From Flavobacteriales bacterium CG_4_9_14_3_um_filter_32_8 (GTDB taxonomy: Bacteria > Bacteroidota > Bacteroidia > Flavobacteriales_E > Vicingaceae), in NCBI GenBank assembly GCA_002790175.1, contig PFUQ01000055.1, positions 1-7,211 on the forward strand: a stretch of 7,211 nucleotides of DNA. The letters run 5' to 3'. Under the pieces are notes generated by a model. It made no database searches and was not told where the DNA came from. It saw only the letters and a program-made list of their open reading frames with translations. Both the position numbers and the translations under genes were made by a program. Shown piece by piece: positions 5,343 to 7,211 of the stretch. Every line of letters begins with the position of its first letter. Position 1 is the stretch's first letter.

Positions 5343-7211
5343 ATTCTAACTCCCATGATGCAAACATCATCTACCTGCTCATTACTTCCTTTCCACTTAT
5401 CAAATTCTTCAGCTAGTTTTTGTTCTTGTTCTAGCATTGGCAAATGAGCAATTTTGAGTAACAATTCTTTAAAATTCTTAATCATGTATTTTTTACCTTT
5501 ATCGCCTCCAAACTGGTCGGTAAAACCATCAGTAAGGGTGTAAATAATATCGCCTTTTTGAAGTTGAACAGTTTGTAAAGTAAAATGTTCTTGGTCTTTA
5601 TCGTGTTTACCAACTGGCATTTTATCGGGTTTAAACTCCAATAATTCGTTGTTTCGAATTATAAATACAGGATTATTGGCTGCTGCAAACGACAGTTGAG
5701 TATGGTCTTTGTTTATTACCAACAAACTACAATCCATTCCGTCTTTTCCTCCTTCTACACTTCCATCTTTTTTTAAACGTTCGATAATAATTTTTCGAGT
5801 TTTGTTTAAAATCTGGTCGGGTGCTGTTTCTTTTTCGATAGATTTTTCTAAACTCGAAATATTTAAAATACTCATAATTGCTCCTGGCACACCATGACCA
5901 GTACTATCGGCACAGATAAAAGCAAAGTTACCGTTGTTCAATTCTCCTGCCCAATAAAAATCTCCACTTACAACAGCCTTAGGTCTAAAAAACACAAAAT
6001 AATTACGTTCGCTTCTCGATACGCCTCCTTCGTCGGCACTCGAAGTGACACCTAAGTACTTATCTAACATTTCGGTAGTTGCCAAAAAACTACGTTGTAT
6101 TCGCTCGGCATAGTTAATGCTATCGGTAATTTCTTTGTGTTTTTCTTCAACTTTGTCCTTCTGCTTCGTAATTTCTTTGGTTGCTTTGCGTACTTCTTCG
6201 GTAAGTTCTTTGGCTTTGGCTCTTAATCGTCTGCCATTCCACCAAACGATAAATACAATAATAGCAACCAGCAACAACCCATAAACGGTGTACATCCACC
6301 AAGTACGGTACCAAGGTGGTAACACTTTAAAGGTATAGGTAATGGGTTCGCTCCAGTCGCCACCTGTTTTGGCACTTGCCCCAGTATAAAGTGCTTTTAG
6401 TTTAAAGGTGTAAGTTCCTTCCGATAGGTTGGTATAATTTACATCGGTTTTGGTGGTAATGGCACTCCAATCTTCATCCATACCTTCAAGCATATACTGG
6501 TATTTTACTAAGTAGGGTCGAGCAAGCTCTATGGCATTATAATTGAAGCTAATGTGGTTAAATTTATAGGGCAACACCAACTTTTTGGGTAAGGGATAAA
6601 AAGCGGTTATGCCATCAAATTGTATTCCTGCAAATTTAGTGCGTTGACTGTCTAATAGTTCTTGTGGTACGGATTTACCAAAAGCGTTAAATTGAGCAAG
6701 TAATAAGGAAAGGGAATCTACATAATTAACCGTAGAGTCCGCAGGATTTTTCTGATTTTCTTCCGACTTCTGTCTTCGGTCTTCCGACTTCTGTCTTCGG
6801 TCTTCCGACTTCAAATTATACCAACACACATTTTCGCCCAACACTTTTACGCTTTGTATTTCTACTTTTGGTGGCTCATGGTTTCTGTTTATGGCATTAA
6901 AATCTATTCTAACTAAAGCGGTTTTATCACTACCGGTGCCTGCCCAGTAGATGCCTTTGCTATCCTGCATCATACAGTTTTGACCTGAATTTACATCTTT
7001 AATGGGGTAGCCAGTTGAGGAGTTATAGGTTTCTAAAACTAAATCGTAATTTTTCAACTCTTGGTTTGAAAGTGAATTTTGAGCCGAAATAACTTTTCCA
7101 AAGTTTGAAACTTTGGAAAAGTTGGGTTTGAAGACTGTAATTACTCCCACTCCAAAGTTGGTAGCTATAATTATGCTTTTGCCATTTTTATCTGCTACTA
7201 CTTGTGTAACC
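5339..7211 (-). CDS. Propeller/Y_Y_Y sensor with SpoIIE-type phosphatase domain, N-terminus outside window
   Basis: The frame is open to the right edge. Twenty codons beyond the GTG at 7150 read 'VTQVVADKNGKSIIIATNFG', a typical propeller-blade segment, so that GTG is internal and the true start lies beyond the window. Numbering from the GTG: a propeller remnant (1-90, including 'CMMQDSKGIYWAGTGSD'); a linker (111-140); a Y_Y_Y domain (about 195-276, 'YQYMLEGMDEDWS', 'YTNLSEGTYTFKLKA'); one membrane helix (about 285-304); a coiled coil (308-345) with 'ITDSINYAERIQ'; and a phosphatase domain (383-603). The aspartates for the metal centre are kept: D397, D415, D470, D541 and D594/D595. The periplasmic part should sense a ligand and drive cytoplasmic dephosphorylation of an unknown partner. 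Three repeats (7091-7123, 6757-6812, 6011-6049) are translated within it. The stop overlaps the next phosphatase start by 4 bases. Confidence 0.92.
   Translation of the reverse strand, partial: VTQVVADKNGKSIIIATNFGVGVITVFKPNFSKVSNFGKVISAQNSLSNQELKNYDLVLETYNSSTGYPIKDVNSGQNCMMQDSKGIYWAGTGSDKTALVRIDFNAINRNHEPPKVEIQSVKVLGENVCWYNLKSEDRRQKSEDRRQKSEENQKNPADSTVNYVDSLSLLLAQFNAFGKSVPQELLDSQRTKFAGIQFDGITAFYPLPKKLVLPYKFNHISFNYNAIELARPYLVKYQYMLEGMDEDWSAITTKTDVNYTNLSEGTYTFKLKALYTGASAKTGGDWSEPITYTFKVLPPWYRTWWMYTVYGLLLVAIIVFIVWWNGRRLRAKAKELTEEVRKATKEITKQKDKVEEKHKEITDSINYAERIQRSFLATTEMLDKYLGVTSSADEGGVSRSERNYFVFFRPKAVVSGDFYWAGELNNGNFAFICADSTGHGVPGAIMSILNISSLEKSIEKETAPDQILNKTRKIIIERLKKDGSVEGGKDGMDCSLLVINKDHTQLSFAAANNPVFIIRNNELLEFKPDKMPVGKHDKDQEHFTLQTVQLQKGDIIYTLTDGFTDQFGGDKGKKYMIKNFKELLLKIAHLPMLEQEQKLAEEFDKWKGSNEQVDDVCIMGVRI
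5350..5354 (-). promoter_or_regulatory. Possible Shine-Dalgarno (GGGAG) for the TPR phosphatase
   Basis: GGGAG on the minus strand ends 7 bases before the ATG at 5342, which is a good spacing. It lies inside the last codons of the upstream phosphatase, so the bases are also constrained by the conserved '(M)GVRI' protein end. Bacteroidota seldom rely on such sites. It is noted because it agrees with the chosen start and with coupling through the ATGA overlap. Confidence 0.3.
6011..6049 (-). repeat. Hairpin-forming in-frame insert in phosphatase linker
   Basis: On the transcribed strand TCGAGTGCC (6043-6035) can pair with GGCGTATCGA (6025-6016) through TCGA/TCGA and GCC/GGC. Two G-U pairs and one bulged A lie between, and the loop is 9 bases. 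It encodes about 16 residues, 'GVTSSADEGGVSRSER' (367-382 counted from the GTG at 7150), just before the first strand of the phosphatase domain. At the same place the neighbouring paralog goes directly from 'VKELLPN' to 'SFIYYQPKD'. The low-complexity S/E/G/R coding and GC-rich bases are unlike the flanks. It resembles dispersed palindromes I recall from Bacteroidota genomes, unverified. Confidence 0.6.
6757..6812 (-). repeat. Eight tandem GAAGNNN heptamers within a coding region
   Basis: Read on the minus strand, 6812-6757 is eight back-to-back 7-base units of the form GAAGNNN, with tails TCG, ACC, ACA, TCG, ACC, ACA, TCG, AAA. The three-unit cycle makes a perfect 21-base repeat present about 2.5 times, which encodes the 7-residue unit SEDRRQK twice and then SEE. 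It lies in the linker between the propeller and Y_Y_Y parts of the sensor, where extra residues should be tolerated. One 7-base step shifts the frame, while three steps keep it. Confidence 0.9.
7091..7123. repeat. 33-base near-perfect palindrome in coding region
   Basis: The arms AACTTTTCCAAAGTTT (7091-7106) and AAACTTTGGAAAAGTT (7108-7123) are exact reverse complements over all 16 bases, separated by one base. The symmetry stops at both ends: the next pair is T against G. On the coding strand it is read as 'NFSKVSNFGKV' within the propeller part of the sensor. In RNA it would form a long hairpin after the two arms give up a few central pairs for a loop. All three frames on the coding strand are free of stops, so it could enter a gene in any phase. 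Confidence 0.9.

Noticed and set aside
562..5897. Several plus-strand open frames of 60-82 codons opposite the genes
   Set aside because: They lie wholly or almost wholly within well-supported minus-strand genes, show no domain pattern or start signal, and read as antisense shadows of AT-rich coding sequence.
6757..6812. CRISPR-like array
   Set aside because: The units are 7 or 21 bases with no unique spacers and are translated in frame.
7148..7150. GTG as the start codon of the propeller/Y_Y_Y phosphatase
   Set aside because: The frame continues open to the window edge with blade-like protein sequence, and no signal peptide follows the GTG although the sensor part must be exported.

Overview
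The window is a compact, AT-rich stretch in which all six genes lie on the minus strand, so transcription runs from position 7211 toward 1. It most likely comes from a member of the Bacteroidota (Flavobacteriales or a neighbouring order). Three things point there: the propeller/Y_Y_Y and TPR sensors joined through one membrane helix to SpoIIE-type (PP2C-like) phosphatase domains that share an 'ITDSINYA.RIQ' lead-in, the short AT-rich gene starts with little Shine-Dalgarno signal, and the YceI and small beta-barrel proteins ending their signal peptides in A/S-Q.

Right part (3039-7211), a signalling pair. A large sensor phosphatase, cut at its N-terminus by the window edge (5339-7211), has an extracytoplasmic beta-propeller remnant, a Y_Y_Y domain, one membrane helix, a coiled coil and a phosphatase domain. 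It overlaps by 4 bases (ATGA) a second sensor phosphatase (3039-5342) with a signal peptide, about seven TPRs, one membrane helix and the same cytoplasmic module. Both keep the aspartates expected of active metal-dependent phosphatases. They probably convert two different periplasmic inputs into dephosphorylation of a cytoplasmic partner, such as an anti-anti-sigma-type protein, that is not in the window.

Middle (2934-3038): a 105-base gap with a perfect 16-base palindrome.

Left part (1-2933), a metabolic/envelope cluster. A secreted YceI-family lipid-binding protein, an NAD(P)-type aldehyde dehydrogenase (1-base gap) and a PaaI-like hotdog thioesterase (4-base overlap) form a tight probable operon. 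After a 12-base gap comes a secreted outer-membrane beta-barrel protein that runs off the left edge and has no complete ORF here.

The most unusual feature is a set of repeats in and beside the two phosphatase genes. These are a 33-base near-perfect palindrome, a run of eight GAAGNNN heptamers, a hairpin-forming insert of about 40 bases, and a composite palindrome of about 66 bases, all read in frame as protein, plus the intergenic palindrome. I saw nothing like them in the metabolic cluster. They look like several families of small mobile or expanding palindromic/tandem repeats that have entered permissive positions of these sensors. The heptamer run could also make the first gene switch frame.
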